Below are positions 23,154 through 31,609 of a DNA stretch of 32,823 bases, one piece after another. The stretch comes from a virus: the IMG/VR virus record IMGVR_UViG_3300036804_000345, positions 1 to 32,823 of that record, one strand, 5' to 3'. Numbering within the stretch: the first letter of the stretch is position 1; the number at the start of each line of letters is the position of its first letter. The notes beneath the pieces are model-generated. The model saw nothing but the letters and a program-made list of their open reading frames with translations, had not been told where the DNA came from and made no database searches. The position numbers were made by a program, and so were the translations under genes.

Positions 23154-23295
23154 TCTTTATCTCCACTGACATTTTCCCCGTCACGGTTAAGCCTTAAATA
23201 TCGTCTAAGTCCCGACTATTTACTCCGGATAGTTCCGTAAAACCTCCACGATGCAGGAGTCTCAATAAATACTTTTTAGAGGTATTTATAAGCAT
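23154..23295 (-). promoter_or_regulatory. GC-richer structured leader before the scaffold gene
   Basis: About 130 nt on the - strand between a candidate promoter and the scaffold start. Its middle (about 23190-23265) is much richer in G+C than its surroundings and holds several complementary pairs: CGGA ACTA TCCG, ACTAT/ATAGT and CTCC/GGAG. It has no reading frame. It may be a structured 5' leader, or the remnant of the operon joint disturbed by the inserted + strand gene. The remaining stretch to 23565 is AT-rich; it holds an orphan AGGAGG at 23378-23383 with no start codon after it. Confidence 0.35.
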
Positions 23296-23325
23296 ATTAT
23301 CTAAATACTCAATGTAAATTGCCAA
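23296..23325 (-). promoter_or_regulatory. candidate sigma-70 promoter for the scaffold-coat-tail genes
   Basis: On the - strand: TTGGCA (23325-23320), an 18-bp spacer and GATAAT (23301-23296), each 5 of 6 to consensus. It would start transcription about 135 nt before the scaffold ATG and so restore expression downstream of the inserted cargo gene. Confidence 0.45.
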
Positions 23326-23565
23326 CGGTATATATGGGGGTTAGTTATTTTTAATATTATAAAAAAGTAAAAAATTAGGAGGATATTCACCTGTTTCTTT
23401 AAAAAGCATGGATAAGAATGTTGTTTAAACTGATCGCCTGGCCTTTTTTTCTTCTTTATTTTGTCTTCTTCAGAGAGCTTTCACAGAAAACCTTATATTT
23501 ATTTAATATTTATTTAAGGCTATGGATTTATTATTCATTTAAATAATAACAATCCAGAGTAAATT

Positions 23566-24750
23566 ATGCCTCAAGATATAAGTCAAATAGCTATTGCCGC
23601 GAAGAATTATGCTAGACAATATATCAAAAAAGGATGTACACAGCTTGAAAACAATAGCTACCCTATAGAAAATCAACGTGCTTTGGAAATAGCAGTAACG
23701 GATATACGAGATGAGATACATGGCTCATTTATTTCTGAAAAGGAAGAAATATTTTACGAAAGAAAAATAGAAATTTTAAAAAAATATTCAATAGGAAATT
23801 GTGGTGAAATGTCCCAGTTGGCATTATATTATGTTGTTACACATTATCCATCATTATATGCAGAATATCACTCGATACATAATGGAGACCACGTAGTTTT
23901 AATTATTGGGAAGAAAAAACCAAGCAGACCTTGCTTAGAAGCCTGGGATGAAGAAGCGTATATTTGTGATCCGTGGTCGAACAAAATTTATCGTGTCTGC
24001 GAATGGCAGCAGCATCTTAAAAACTATACTTACAATTTTATCAATAATAGACCTATTAATGCTACAGTCCCTCTTAATGCAACTCAGAGTTTAATTCCAG
24101 ATCCAGACTTTAATTCCATAAATTTTAATTATCATGGTTCAACTTATCGTAAAAGTAAAATAAAGTCAGTTCTTTATTTATTTCGACCATTTAAAGATAT
24201 TTTTCATACCGAATGTTTAGATCAATTATTATGCGGGCGATATTTCCTTCGAGATTACGATATAAATGAGCCTTTGGAGACAACTGAGCAAGCACTTAGA
24301 GAAACCCTTGTAAAACAATCTATCGATCTTTTAAAGCGTTTTGAAGAATATTTACAACGTTTTCAAAACGATCCCGAGTTTCTAAAAAAATGCGCATTGC
24401 CTGTATCAAATCAACTTCAAAAAATTCATAGTGCTATTGCTTGTCTAGATAATTTACTAAAGGTTGAATTTAGCATAATGGTAAAAGACATACTCAAAAA
24501 ATATCCATGCCCCAGCTCAAAAAAAATAGCCGTTGCAGAAGCAATTGCTAAGGCAGAAGATATTAATTCTTTTACGTCTTATTTTTATGAAAGTCTAAAA
24601 CCAACCCTAGAAATAAAAAGAAATCCTAACTTAGATAAATTCAGAGGATTTTTTACCTCAAAATCTATTACTGTAAAAGGTGCTCAAGTCGCACAACAAT
24701 TAGAAAAATTAATCGGACAGTATTCTTCTAGCCAACTTCGGCCTTCTTAG
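23566..24750 (+). CDS. cargo gene: papain/transglutaminase-like Cys-His-Asp protein
   Basis: 394 residues, oriented against the surrounding structural operon (between portal and scaffold). A probable catalytic triad is in the expected order: Cys79 in IGNCGEMSQLA, His109 in NGDHVVLIIG and Asp135 in YICDPWSNKIY. These blocks match the papain/transglutaminase-like fold seen in many secreted effectors. The C-terminal half is helical (residues 220-390), without a known domain. No signal peptide. A weak ribosome site precedes the ATG (CAGAG); codon use and low G+C resemble the effector-like genes at 9953-13348 more than the capsid genes. It ends 14 bp from the portal gene. The best reading is a moron acquired by the phage that encodes a type IV effector; peptidase, deamidase and transglutaminase activities are all possible. 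Confidence 0.65.
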   Translation: MPQDISQIAIAAKNYARQYIKKGCTQLENNSYPIENQRALEIAVTDIRDEIHGSFISEKEEIFYERKIEILKKYSIGNCGEMSQLALYYVVTHYPSLYAEYHSIHNGDHVVLIIGKKKPSRPCLEAWDEEAYICDPWSNKIYRVCEWQQHLKNYTYNFINNRPINATVPLNATQSLIPDPDFNSINFNYHGSTYRKSKIKSVLYLFRPFKDIFHTECLDQLLCGRYFLRDYDINEPLETTEQALRETLVKQSIDLLKRFEEYLQRFQNDPEFLKKCALPVSNQLQKIHSAIACLDNLLKVEFSIMVKDILKKYPCPSSKKIAVAEAIAKAEDINSFTSYFYESLKPTLEIKRNPNLDKFRGFFTSKSITVKGAQVAQQLEKLIGQYSSSQLRPS

Positions 24751-24764
24751 TTTTTTTACTTATA

Positions 24765-26786
24765 TTAATGCTGAGTTTTCAAAACTAAATCAATAGCTTT
24801 TGCTAAGCGTTCAGTCTGAGCTTTGTCAAGCTGAACAAGATTTTGGTTATGAGCCATCTGTACATCAGCCATGAGCTTCATTCGGTCGGTATCGATGGAT
24901 TCTTTGGTTAAACCCAATTCCATGGTTTTATGCGAATGCTGTAATTGATTGTGTTGTAATTCGGCTTCCAGTTTGGTTTTTTCTAAATTAATTTTTTCTT
25001 CTAAAGGATTGGGCTGGTTCATTTGCTGCTGTTGCTGAACTTTGAATTGCTCGGTGAAGTTTTCTGCTTGTGCTTTCAATTGATCAATACCACGTATTTC
25101 TAAATTATCTAATAATATCGGTAAACCTTCGGTGTTAATAAACTGAGCAAACAGGGGAGAGGCTTGCATCAAAGCAATGATCTGTTGTAAGGCTCTGGAT
25201 TTTTGAATCGAAAAATTAACTCCAGCACTCACACTGACTTCTAACTGTTCACTGCTGTATTTAAGATCGATTCCACCTTGTTGGTTGATGAGTGTATAAC
25301 TGCGTTTACCATCCATGAAAGACACTGGCAAAGTTCTTGCTGTCACATAGTACTTAGGAATGAGATCAATAATAATTTGTGCAACTTGATTTAAGGACTG
25401 TAAGAAGCTCACCACATACGGCATTGCAGCGGCATTGGATTGCGTAGCGCCTTCTAGAATCGCGACACCACTTAATTGATTGTTATTAATACCAAGGGAT
25501 GCATCATAGGATCCTAAAATGGATTGCATGGTTGTATCTGCGCTAGTAAAAGTCTGAATGATTTCAGGTGGTGCACTGACGCGTCCTACTTCTTGTGGTG
25601 GAGGTAACGGAATTGCTCCTTGGGTTCCTTCGAGAAAAGCGTTATAGACTAAGACACTGGCTTTTTGAGGATTAGTATAGGCTTCTAAATATTTCTCAGG
25701 TATCGATTCTGCAGCAACTTTCCATTTATGCATCACCATGTTTTCGAGTTCATTCGCTAGGCATTGACCCGCAAAGTTTTTTAACTTTTGATTACCTAGG
25801 GCGTGATACACATAAGGACGTGTTACTTGTTTAGTTTGCCCATTGTCACTTAAGCGTATTGAATTTCCATCAACATAAACAATCGGTAAGCATTGATAGC
25901 TGGTCTCTTCATGGCTTAATACCGAAGATTCAATTAAGCGATAGCGATGAATCGTCTCTAAATATGTCGTGCGTTCTTCTATAATCTGAGGAATCTGTTC
26001 CAGTCTGCCTGTTTCCTGCCAATATTGACTCAGTTTTTGATACTCTTCTGATAATAAAGTATAACTATTACTTAAACGTAACAATTTTTTGGATTTCTTC
26101 TTTTTTACGAAGTAATCACATAACAATAAAATTTCTTCTTGCTGGTTTTGGTAAGACCAATTAAAACCTTCTAAGTGAGGAGAAAACTTTAAAGTCGATA
26201 AATCTATATCAGGATACTCTGCTTGAAACTCTTCTTTGGTTTTTGGAATTAATTCAAAACAATACCGACCATCTCCTTTGTGTGGTAAAACCGCTAAAGG
26301 ATCAAAGCCAACTAAAGTCGGATCATAGACCCTGCCTATTTTAATGACTTGATCAAAACTTTTTTCATGTTGATATTCAGTCCATACCTTCATGGCACTA
26401 AAGCCACCACTTAAGATATCGGTATAAACTTCATAGGAACAGCCATTATGATTCGCTTCATCAAAGATCGATCGCAAATGACCTTCCAAAATTAAAGGTA
26501 AATTGGGATCTAATCCACTCTCTTCGAGTAAACGCACAGTAATAGAAGGCTCTTGTTTAGAAAACTCACCTCTTAATCGAGAAATAAAAGCTTCTAAACT
26601 ATTAAATTCAAGAATAGGTTTGTTTGTTTCGCGTAAAGCAGCTCGATCAGCTTCTGAAAGGGACGATTGGAAAACAAATTGGCGAAAATAATTAAAGCGT
26701 TTTACATTCTCTTGAAAATATTCGTAGCTCTTTTCAATATTTTTTTTGATCGCAGATAATTGATCCTGATGTATTTGAGCTACCAT
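24765..26786 (-). CDS. P22 gp1-like portal protein
   Basis: 673 residues, close to the 725 of P22 gp1. The N-terminal region has NYFRQFVFQ-like helices, then NKPILEFNSLEAFISRLRGE (55-74), the hallmark of P22-type portals. QEVIKIGRVYDP-like strands follow (QVIKIGRVYDPTLVGFDPLA). The 400-480 region has SDASLGI-type sequence (GSYDASLGINNNQLSGVAIL), and a long Gln-rich helical barrel ends the protein (about 565-670). Twelve copies form the head vertex through which DNA enters. The start overlaps the end of terL by 7 bp. The scaffold gene normally next is displaced by the + strand cargo gene. Confidence 0.88.
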   Translation of the reverse strand: MVAQIHQDQLSAIKKNIEKSYEYFQENVKRFNYFRQFVFQSSLSEADRAALRETNKPILEFNSLEAFISRLRGEFSKQEPSITVRLLEESGLDPNLPLILEGHLRSIFDEANHNGCSYEVYTDILSGGFSAMKVWTEYQHEKSFDQVIKIGRVYDPTLVGFDPLAVLPHKGDGRYCFELIPKTKEEFQAEYPDIDLSTLKFSPHLEGFNWSYQNQQEEILLLCDYFVKKKKSKKLLRLSNSYTLLSEEYQKLSQYWQETGRLEQIPQIIEERTTYLETIHRYRLIESSVLSHEETSYQCLPIVYVDGNSIRLSDNGQTKQVTRPYVYHALGNQKLKNFAGQCLANELENMVMHKWKVAAESIPEKYLEAYTNPQKASVLVYNAFLEGTQGAIPLPPPQEVGRVSAPPEIIQTFTSADTTMQSILGSYDASLGINNNQLSGVAILEGATQSNAAAMPYVVSFLQSLNQVAQIIIDLIPKYYVTARTLPVSFMDGKRSYTLINQQGGIDLKYSSEQLEVSVSAGVNFSIQKSRALQQIIALMQASPLFAQFINTEGLPILLDNLEIRGIDQLKAQAENFTEQFKVQQQQQMNQPNPLEEKINLEKTKLEAELQHNQLQHSHKTMELGLTKESIDTDRMKLMADVQMAHNQNLVQLDKAQTERLAKAIDLVLKTQH

Positions 26787-28312
26787 AGACGATCTTCTCT
26801 TAATTGGTTAATCTTTTGAAAGTGATTGGCTAATGTTGAGACAACATGATTCACTTCATGGCGCTGTTGAAAAAGAATAGACTGCTCAATTAAACCGAGC
26901 TTGATGCCATCGTATAAGGTGTCTGCAATATCATCAAAACGATGGGTATTGTTTGCTGTGATCTTTTTGCAATGCGTGATACAAGCTTCCGTATGCTTAC
27001 CATAGCGAAGTAAAGAAACTCTTTGACTCGCAATAATGGGCTGTATTTCTAAATACCGTGTAATCTTACTGCCCGATTGGACAGTACGTTGTATTTCTCG
27101 AATTTCAATGCCACGCCAACTTTTAAGAAGTGAAAGCAACATGACTCCGGTTGATTTCTTTTCAATGGCTATGCAGCTAGGTTTTATCTTATGTCGGCTT
27201 GCTTGGATATAGAAATGACGTAATTCATTTTCGAGATCTTTAGGCTCGATATGTAATTCAATGCAATCAATCCAGTGCAGTCCTAAACTATCGGTTTCTG
27301 CCGAATCATTTTTAATGTGATATAAACCCCAAAAACTGAACACTGTTGCATCGTTATAGGTTTTATCAGTCTCTGCCGTATCGATCGTTATAAAAGTCGC
27401 TAAAAAATCCGGCTCTTCATCTAACAAATAAAACCATTCAGGTTTAAATATTCCTCCACCTGCTGGTTGTGGATCTTGTTGATATTGTGCAGCAAACTCA
27501 TAAGGTCTCTCAATTTGAAGTTTTAATAATTGCTTTTCATTATGCATCAAGGGGTTTAAGGCATTACCTGCTGAATCTAAAGCTGGTAAAACCAGCGTTT
27601 CCCAGGATTGTGTTTTAATCAAATGACTGGGTAAGTCGGCTTCATGTAAGCGTTGACCAATAAAGATAATGGGAGTTTTGCCAGGCGCATTCACACGACT
27701 TTGCAAAGTATTGTAATACCAATCAATAACGCCCTCACGCATCACATCGCTTGTGACTTCATCGGGTTTATGAATATCATCGATAATAATTGCACCTGAA
27801 AAACGGTCGACATTCTGTAGCCCTGCGCCTCGTCCTGTAATGGTTCCACCACTACCGGCTGCGAACACGCAACCGCCTTGCGTGGTTTCAAAATTATCTT
27901 TGGCACTTGATACATCCGATAAATGCACATCAAACAATTTCTTATACTGCGGTAATGTCATAATTTGACGAACAGTCTGCGTTTGTTTCTTTGCTAACGA
28001 GTGTGAATAGGAAACATAAATAAATTGGGAATCGGGATAACGTGACAAACTCCAAGCGACAAAATGAATCAGTAATTCCGTCTTTCCATAACGTGGAGGA
28101 ATATTAATTAAAAGAAGGGGCATTTTACCGTGTAGCGTCTGCGTTAATGCACGACAGAGTGTGATCACATGGGGTTCACGGCACATAGGCTCAGAAACGC
28201 TAAATTCACGCCCTGTGCGTAATTGGTAAAATACCTGGGTAAATAATAATAACGATCCCCAAAGTTTAGCTTTGGTTATTAACGTATCTTTATTATCAAT
28301 GGTCCTTCCCAT
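26780..28312 (-). CDS. terL: terminase large subunit
   Basis: 510 residues. The ATPase domain has Walker A PPRYGKTE (72-79), Walker B AIIIDD (174-179) and a coupling-type block IIFIGQRLHEADL (215-227). The nuclease domain (Terminase_6C type) begins with TIDTAETDK (309-317; Asp311 as metal ligand) and has the acidic pair in DDIADTLYDG (about 466-475) near the end. It pumps DNA into the procapsid and cuts concatemers. The start overlaps terS by 17 bp and the end overlaps the portal gene by 7 bp. The motif set is that of terminases with headful or cos cutting; the type cannot be decided here. Confidence 0.93.
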   Translation of the reverse strand: MGRTIDNKDTLITKAKLWGSLLLFTQVFYQLRTGREFSVSEPMCREPHVITLCRALTQTLHGKMPLLLINIPPRYGKTELLIHFVAWSLSRYPDSQFIYVSYSHSLAKKQTQTVRQIMTLPQYKKLFDVHLSDVSSAKDNFETTQGGCVFAAGSGGTITGRGAGLQNVDRFSGAIIIDDIHKPDEVTSDVMREGVIDWYYNTLQSRVNAPGKTPIIFIGQRLHEADLPSHLIKTQSWETLVLPALDSAGNALNPLMHNEKQLLKLQIERPYEFAAQYQQDPQPAGGGIFKPEWFYLLDEEPDFLATFITIDTAETDKTYNDATVFSFWGLYHIKNDSAETDSLGLHWIDCIELHIEPKDLENELRHFYIQASRHKIKPSCIAIEKKSTGVMLLSLLKSWRGIEIREIQRTVQSGSKITRYLEIQPIIASQRVSLLRYGKHTEACITHCKKITANNTHRFDDIADTLYDGIKLGLIEQSILFQQRHEVNHVVSTLANHFQKINQLREDRLW

Positions 28313-28733
28313 GTTGCTTAATAAGATCTTCGAGTTGTTGCAGGTCAGGATCGGTTTTTATATTAAAATTGACATGCCTTTCTGCCGAGTAATGGCCCTG
28401 CATTTTATTCATCTCGCTAATGGCTTGAATGGCGCTATTTACTTTATTCGAAATTAAGTTCTCTTTGCTTTTTATAAAAGCTTCCACAATCTGCTTTAAC
28501 TTATTGAGTTTCCATTCATAATTCACCGTCATTTGACTCTCTAAATCAGATTGTAAAGATTTTAAATAATCTTGTATCTTAGGATTTGTTTTTAATCGCG
28601 ATCCTATCGTTTTAGCAATATGAGGCGAATAACCTGCAGAAATAGCGGCTTGAGTCGCGTTATGCGGAGGAATGATAAGGTTTTGACAAAACTTAGTTTG
28701 TCTAATCGTTAAACCATTGGGTAATTTACTCAT
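28296..28733 (-). CDS. terS: terminase small subunit
   Basis: 145 residues. The N-terminal Terminase_2-type HTH is clear: LTIRQTKFCQNL (8-19), NATQAAISAGYSP (25-37) and IGSRLKTNPKIQDYL (43-57). Helices for oligomerisation follow (about 60-115) and an acidic, charged tail that usually contacts TerL. It recognises the packaging site on the phage genome, which is often within or near this gene. It overlaps terL by 17 bp. No ORF of note lies in 28734-28814, an AT-rich gap. Confidence 0.88.
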   Translation of the reverse strand: MSKLPNGLTIRQTKFCQNLIIPPHNATQAAISAGYSPHIAKTIGSRLKTNPKIQDYLKSLQSDLESQMTVNYEWKLNKLKQIVEAFIKSKENLISNKVNSAIQAISEMNKMQGHYSAERHVNFNIKTDPDLQQLEDLIKQHGKDH

Positions 28734-28814
28734 TTTAAAATTATCTTTTTCCGTCTTTTATTTTTATAGAGATTACATAAAAAAAATCACATCATTATCT
28801 ATTATCTAATATTT

Positions 28815-29102
28815 TTAACTCTCTTGCGAATGGCTTATACGGGGGTCAGTATTGTTAAATCTAAGAAAATGCTCCCATTGAGCATAAGGATCATTTCCTG
28901 AAAAATAATGAATTACCTGCTTAAACATTTTACATCTCTCTTTATTAATTGATCCTATATATAGAGGTACTTCAAGGGTGGTATAGCGTGTTTGACATTT
29001 ACAACAATAACGCCTTCTTCGGGTTAAATGACCTTTCTTCAGTTCAATCGAATTAATAGCTTTGGTTTTACAATAATTACATTTTGGATTAAGGCATTTC
29101 AT
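28815..29102 (-). CDS. small NrdR-like zinc-ribbon protein
   Basis: 95 residues from the ATG at 29102, chosen because CTGGAG is 6 nt upstream; an earlier in-frame ATG at 29204 would run through the previous gene. The first 45 residues form a zinc ribbon: Cys3, Cys8 and Cys11 (MKCLNPKCNYCK), then RRRRYCCKCQTRYTTLE with two Cys and the RRRR...C..C..RYTT.E signature of the NrdR zinc ribbon. The ATP-cone that makes NrdR a nucleotide-sensing repressor is absent, and the rest is a short helical tail. It probably binds DNA or RNA. It overlaps the DUF6475-like gene by 14 bp and sits between the replication genes and the terminase genes, where late-gene activators of the Ogr type can be found in other phages. 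Confidence 0.7.
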   Translation of the reverse strand: MKCLNPKCNYCKTKAINSIELKKGHLTRRRRYCCKCQTRYTTLEVPLYIGSINKERCKMFKQVIHYFSGNDPYAQWEHFLRFNNTDPRISHSQES

Positions 29103-29679
29103 TTTTATCTCCAGTAATAAATGATTTATTTTTTCTGTTTTCTGAAAACTCGACAGCAACAGGAATATATTTTTCATGTCCATGAACTGCGTTTTGATGT
29201 GCAATACGGCCAGATAATTGTTTAGGTAATGCTATTGGTCGTCTTCGGCAATAAATTTGATAGCGGCGCTCAAAATCACGTTGTACGAAAGGCAATTCTT
29301 TTTCAGTGTGTTGACACAAAGAAATCCAACCGCCCATATCTTGAATGACTGCGTGAATTAATTCATCTGAAAAAATCACACTGTCGTAATGACCAACTTG
29401 ACGAATTCCTCTCATGACTTCCGTCCATGCCAATAAACTATTGCTGTTGATATCCCCTTCGATAATTTCAACGACGTCTGCGGGTAAGGGGAAATAGGGG
29501 TGCTTTTTAATATCTGGATTTTTTAATACTTCACCTAAAGCATGTTGAACCTCCACGAAGGGGTAATCTTTTAAACATTCCCAGTAAGCTTTCATTAATA
29601 TCGGGGATATTTTTCGATTAACCGTTTCGGCAATCACCGCAAGGCTTGCAAAAAATGCTTTTTTTTCGTTAGTTTCCAC
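29089..29679 (-). CDS. DUF6475-like phage replication-region protein
   Basis: 196 residues, soluble. The pattern of Phe, Leu and Pro at the start (SPILMKAYWECLKDYPFVEVQHA, residues 25-47, not a known enzyme motif) followed by YFPLPADVVEIIEGD (62-76) and GHYDSVIFSDELIHAVIQDMGGW (96-118) agrees with my memory of DUF6475, a phage family found after replication initiators; the C-terminal third includes ELPFVQRDFERRYQIY. The job is not established; a helicase-loading role would suit the place. Overlaps its neighbours by 11 bp (initiator side) and 14 bp (zinc-ribbon side). Confidence 0.65.
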   Translation of the reverse strand: METNEKKAFFASLAVIAETVNRKISPILMKAYWECLKDYPFVEVQHALGEVLKNPDIKKHPYFPLPADVVEIIEGDINSNSLLAWTEVMRGIRQVGHYDSVIFSDELIHAVIQDMGGWISLCQHTEKELPFVQRDFERRYQIYCRRRPIALPKQLSGRIAHQNAVHGHEKYIPVAVEFSENRKNKSFITGDKNEMP

Positions 29680-30586
29680 AGTCTTCCTCCAACAATTGTT
29701 CGATAACCGCCATATTGTGATCCCAAGTACTTAGAGACTGAACAGAACTGTTGTTTGGTTTTTTTGCATGGGATAACCACCCCTGAATATGTCGATTGAT
29801 ACCACGGGTTGTTTTTTGTCGATCAGGGTTAGCTTGATTCCAGGCAATGAGCTTGCGAAGTTCTTGTCGTACATTCACATCAGGATAATTTTTTTGCCAT
29901 TCGTCAATTTCAGATTCTTCAATTGCGCGTGAACCTCCTTGGCGTAAAGGGATAGTAAACACAACTGATGATTTAGCTTTAACAGGAAATGTAATTAAAT
30001 TTTTAACTGGGAGCTTTTCTTCAACGACATTCGATTTGGGTTGCTCCCCACCTAATACTATAAGGGTATCTTTCTCTATATCTATATTCTCTAATCTACA
30101 TTCTCTATTCTCTATTGCTTCGAAGGGTCTCTGAAGCCCCTTTGAAGTCTCTTCTTGTAAATCTTTAGTTTGAGATAATTCTAATTGTAATAAATCTCGA
30201 TATTTCTCGTAAAAATCAGGTAAAAAAGTTATTTTTGGTAATTTTCGAAAAAGGCAATTTACATATTTAACTCGATTATCATTTTTCTTTAGTATGCCTA
30301 ACTGAGAAATAGCCATTTCATGAATCCATACATATTCTGCTTCTAAGTCATAAGAGCAGAAGCCAACCTTCACCAATGCTTTTAAGCCCCTTTGAACTCC
30401 CTCCAAAGGGACTCCAATTTCGTGTGCAACTAAAGGCAACGGTAAATAATAAATACCCAGCATGTTGGCATGAGAGCATGTCAATAAATAAAATGTTAAG
30501 GCTTTGGCTTCCAACTCGCAGTTTCTTATTTTCTTCCCTAATGGACTAGTCCAGAAGTCGCTAGATATTTTTGCAAATGCACGCAT
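29669..30586 (-). CDS. phage replication initiator / replisome organiser
   Basis: 305 residues. The N-terminal 130 residues look like a winged-helix DNA-binding part (FWTSPLGKKIRNCELEAKAL, then GVPLEGVQRGLKALVKVGF, the likely recognition region). A disordered linker (about 135-215) follows. The C-terminal block EWQKNYPDVNVRQELRKLIA, WNQANPDRQKTTRGINRHI and QGWLSHA is a familiar ending of phage replication proteins. It should bind the phage origin and recruit the host helicase. AAGGA lies 10 nt before the ATG. It is the first gene of the replication-to-head run and starts 39 bp after the HTH/ParB-like gene. Origins are often inside such genes; I did not find clear iterons. Confidence 0.75.
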   Translation of the reverse strand: MRAFAKISSDFWTSPLGKKIRNCELEAKALTFYLLTCSHANMLGIYYLPLPLVAHEIGVPLEGVQRGLKALVKVGFCSYDLEAEYVWIHEMAISQLGILKKNDNRVKYVNCLFRKLPKITFLPDFYEKYRDLLQLELSQTKDLQEETSKGLQRPFEAIENRECRLENIDIEKDTLIVLGGEQPKSNVVEEKLPVKNLITFPVKAKSSVVFTIPLRQGGSRAIEESEIDEWQKNYPDVNVRQELRKLIAWNQANPDRQKTTRGINRHIQGWLSHAKKPNNSSVQSLSTWDHNMAVIEQLLEEDCGN

Positions 30587-30625
30587 TTATTTTTTTCCTT
30601 GTTATATTTAAAGATAATTTGATAT

Positions 30626-31432
30626 TTAGCGCTGATTGAAGGGGAGACAGTCTGCCGCGGCAGATATCCTTATTTTTTTAGCTCTTATTTTCTCAATAAG
30701 CTCATCACTACAATGAATAATTATTTTTTTAAGTTGTCGATATTGGGTCCGTGTTAAACCTAAAAGATTAGCAATAAATTGATCGGTTCTCCCGGTAACT
30801 TCGTCCAGCTTGAGACGATGTTCATATTCAGATTGATTTTTATCTTTAACTAAATCTGTTCTTTTTCCTTGACGATTACCAATTAAATTCTCTAAAGCTA
30901 TTCCTATATATCCTCGTTCAATCTGGTCAAAAATACTTGTTAGATAGAAAACTTCATATTTTCCTTGTGCCAAATCAAGAAGTGATATTTTCCAGGCAGA
31001 GATTGTTGTTTTTTGATTTTGTATATGAAGGAAATAAGTAATAGGATTAGCAATGAGTTGATTATTTTCATCAATAATAATGGGTCTTGCTTTCTCTAAA
31101 TTGGAAAGCTCTTCTGGGATCCACTCTGTTTTTGTATGATGTTTTACGTCACTTAAAAATATCTTAGATAAGGTAAGAAGTGTGTCATTAAAATTAAACT
31201 TAGCTCGTTTAACTCTATTTTTTTCGTATGGTGAGAGTAAATCTGAATAATGTACTTTTATATTCATACATTTATATAAATAAGCTGCTATTAATATTGC
31301 CAAATCTACTTGCATTCGGTTACGACCACTTCGAATAGCGCTTAATGTTTCTCGAGTTGTACCTATTTTTTTTGCTGCTTTTTTAACTGTGCCACAATCT
31401 TTAATAAATATTTCTAATATACTTCTGTCCAT
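30626..31432 (-). CDS. HTH regulator fused to a ParB-like region
   Basis: 268 residues. Residues about 12-52 are a Cro/CI- or YdaS-type HTH (GTVKKAAKKIGTTRETLSAI). Residues about 103-160 resemble a ParB N-terminal domain (ARPIIIDENNQLIANPITYF), but the glycine/arginine ParB box is absent, so CTP binding is unlikely. Residues 168-196 (FDQIERGYIGIALENLIGNR, then QGKRTDL) and 213-262 (GRTDQFIANLLGLTRTQYRQ, then SDELIEKIRAKKIRISAAA) match the KorB/ParB central HTH. The protein should be a DNA-binding repressor or replication controller. It is divergent from the excisionase/integrase pair, across a 44-bp palindrome that is its likely binding site. No ParA is present. Confidence 0.7.
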   Translation of the reverse strand: MDRSILEIFIKDCGTVKKAAKKIGTTRETLSAIRSGRNRMQVDLAILIAAYLYKCMNIKVHYSDLLSPYEKNRVKRAKFNFNDTLLTLSKIFLSDVKHHTKTEWIPEELSNLEKARPIIIDENNQLIANPITYFLHIQNQKTTISAWKISLLDLAQGKYEVFYLTSIFDQIERGYIGIALENLIGNRQGKRTDLVKDKNQSEYEHRLKLDEVTGRTDQFIANLLGLTRTQYRQLKKIIIHCSDELIEKIRAKKIRISAAADCLPFNQR

Positions 31433-31469
31433 ATTTATTACCTAGTTATTATTTTTTTGTTTACTTATA

Positions 31470-31513
31470 TTACCGAAAATATTTGGTACGAAAGTACCAA
31501 ATAAATTCGGTAA
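31470..31513. promoter_or_regulatory. 44-bp composite palindrome, likely operator
   Basis: Nested perfect inverted repeats: outer TTACCGAA (31470-31477) with TTCGGTAA (31506-31513), inner ATTTGGTAC (31481-31489) with GTACCAAAT (31494-31502), and centre GAAA. The 3-nt spacers are AAT and AAA. A near copy of the outer half-site, ATTACTGAA, is at 31515-31523. It lies between divergent genes (regulator start 31432, excisionase-like start 31610) and is a good operator for one of them. The RNA form would be a hairpin with a GNRA loop. Confidence 0.75.
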
Positions 31514-31609
31514 AATTACTGAATAAAATAAATTTATTTTTTTTAATAAGAAGAAAAATATGAATCAATTTAAACGATTAAATTTTGTTTTAAATTGGAG
31601 ATTACAAAA

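Noticed and set aside
23378-23450. Small gene after the strong AGGAGG at 23378-23383
   Set aside because: No start codon at useful distance; the ATG at 23408 opens only a 7-codon frame.
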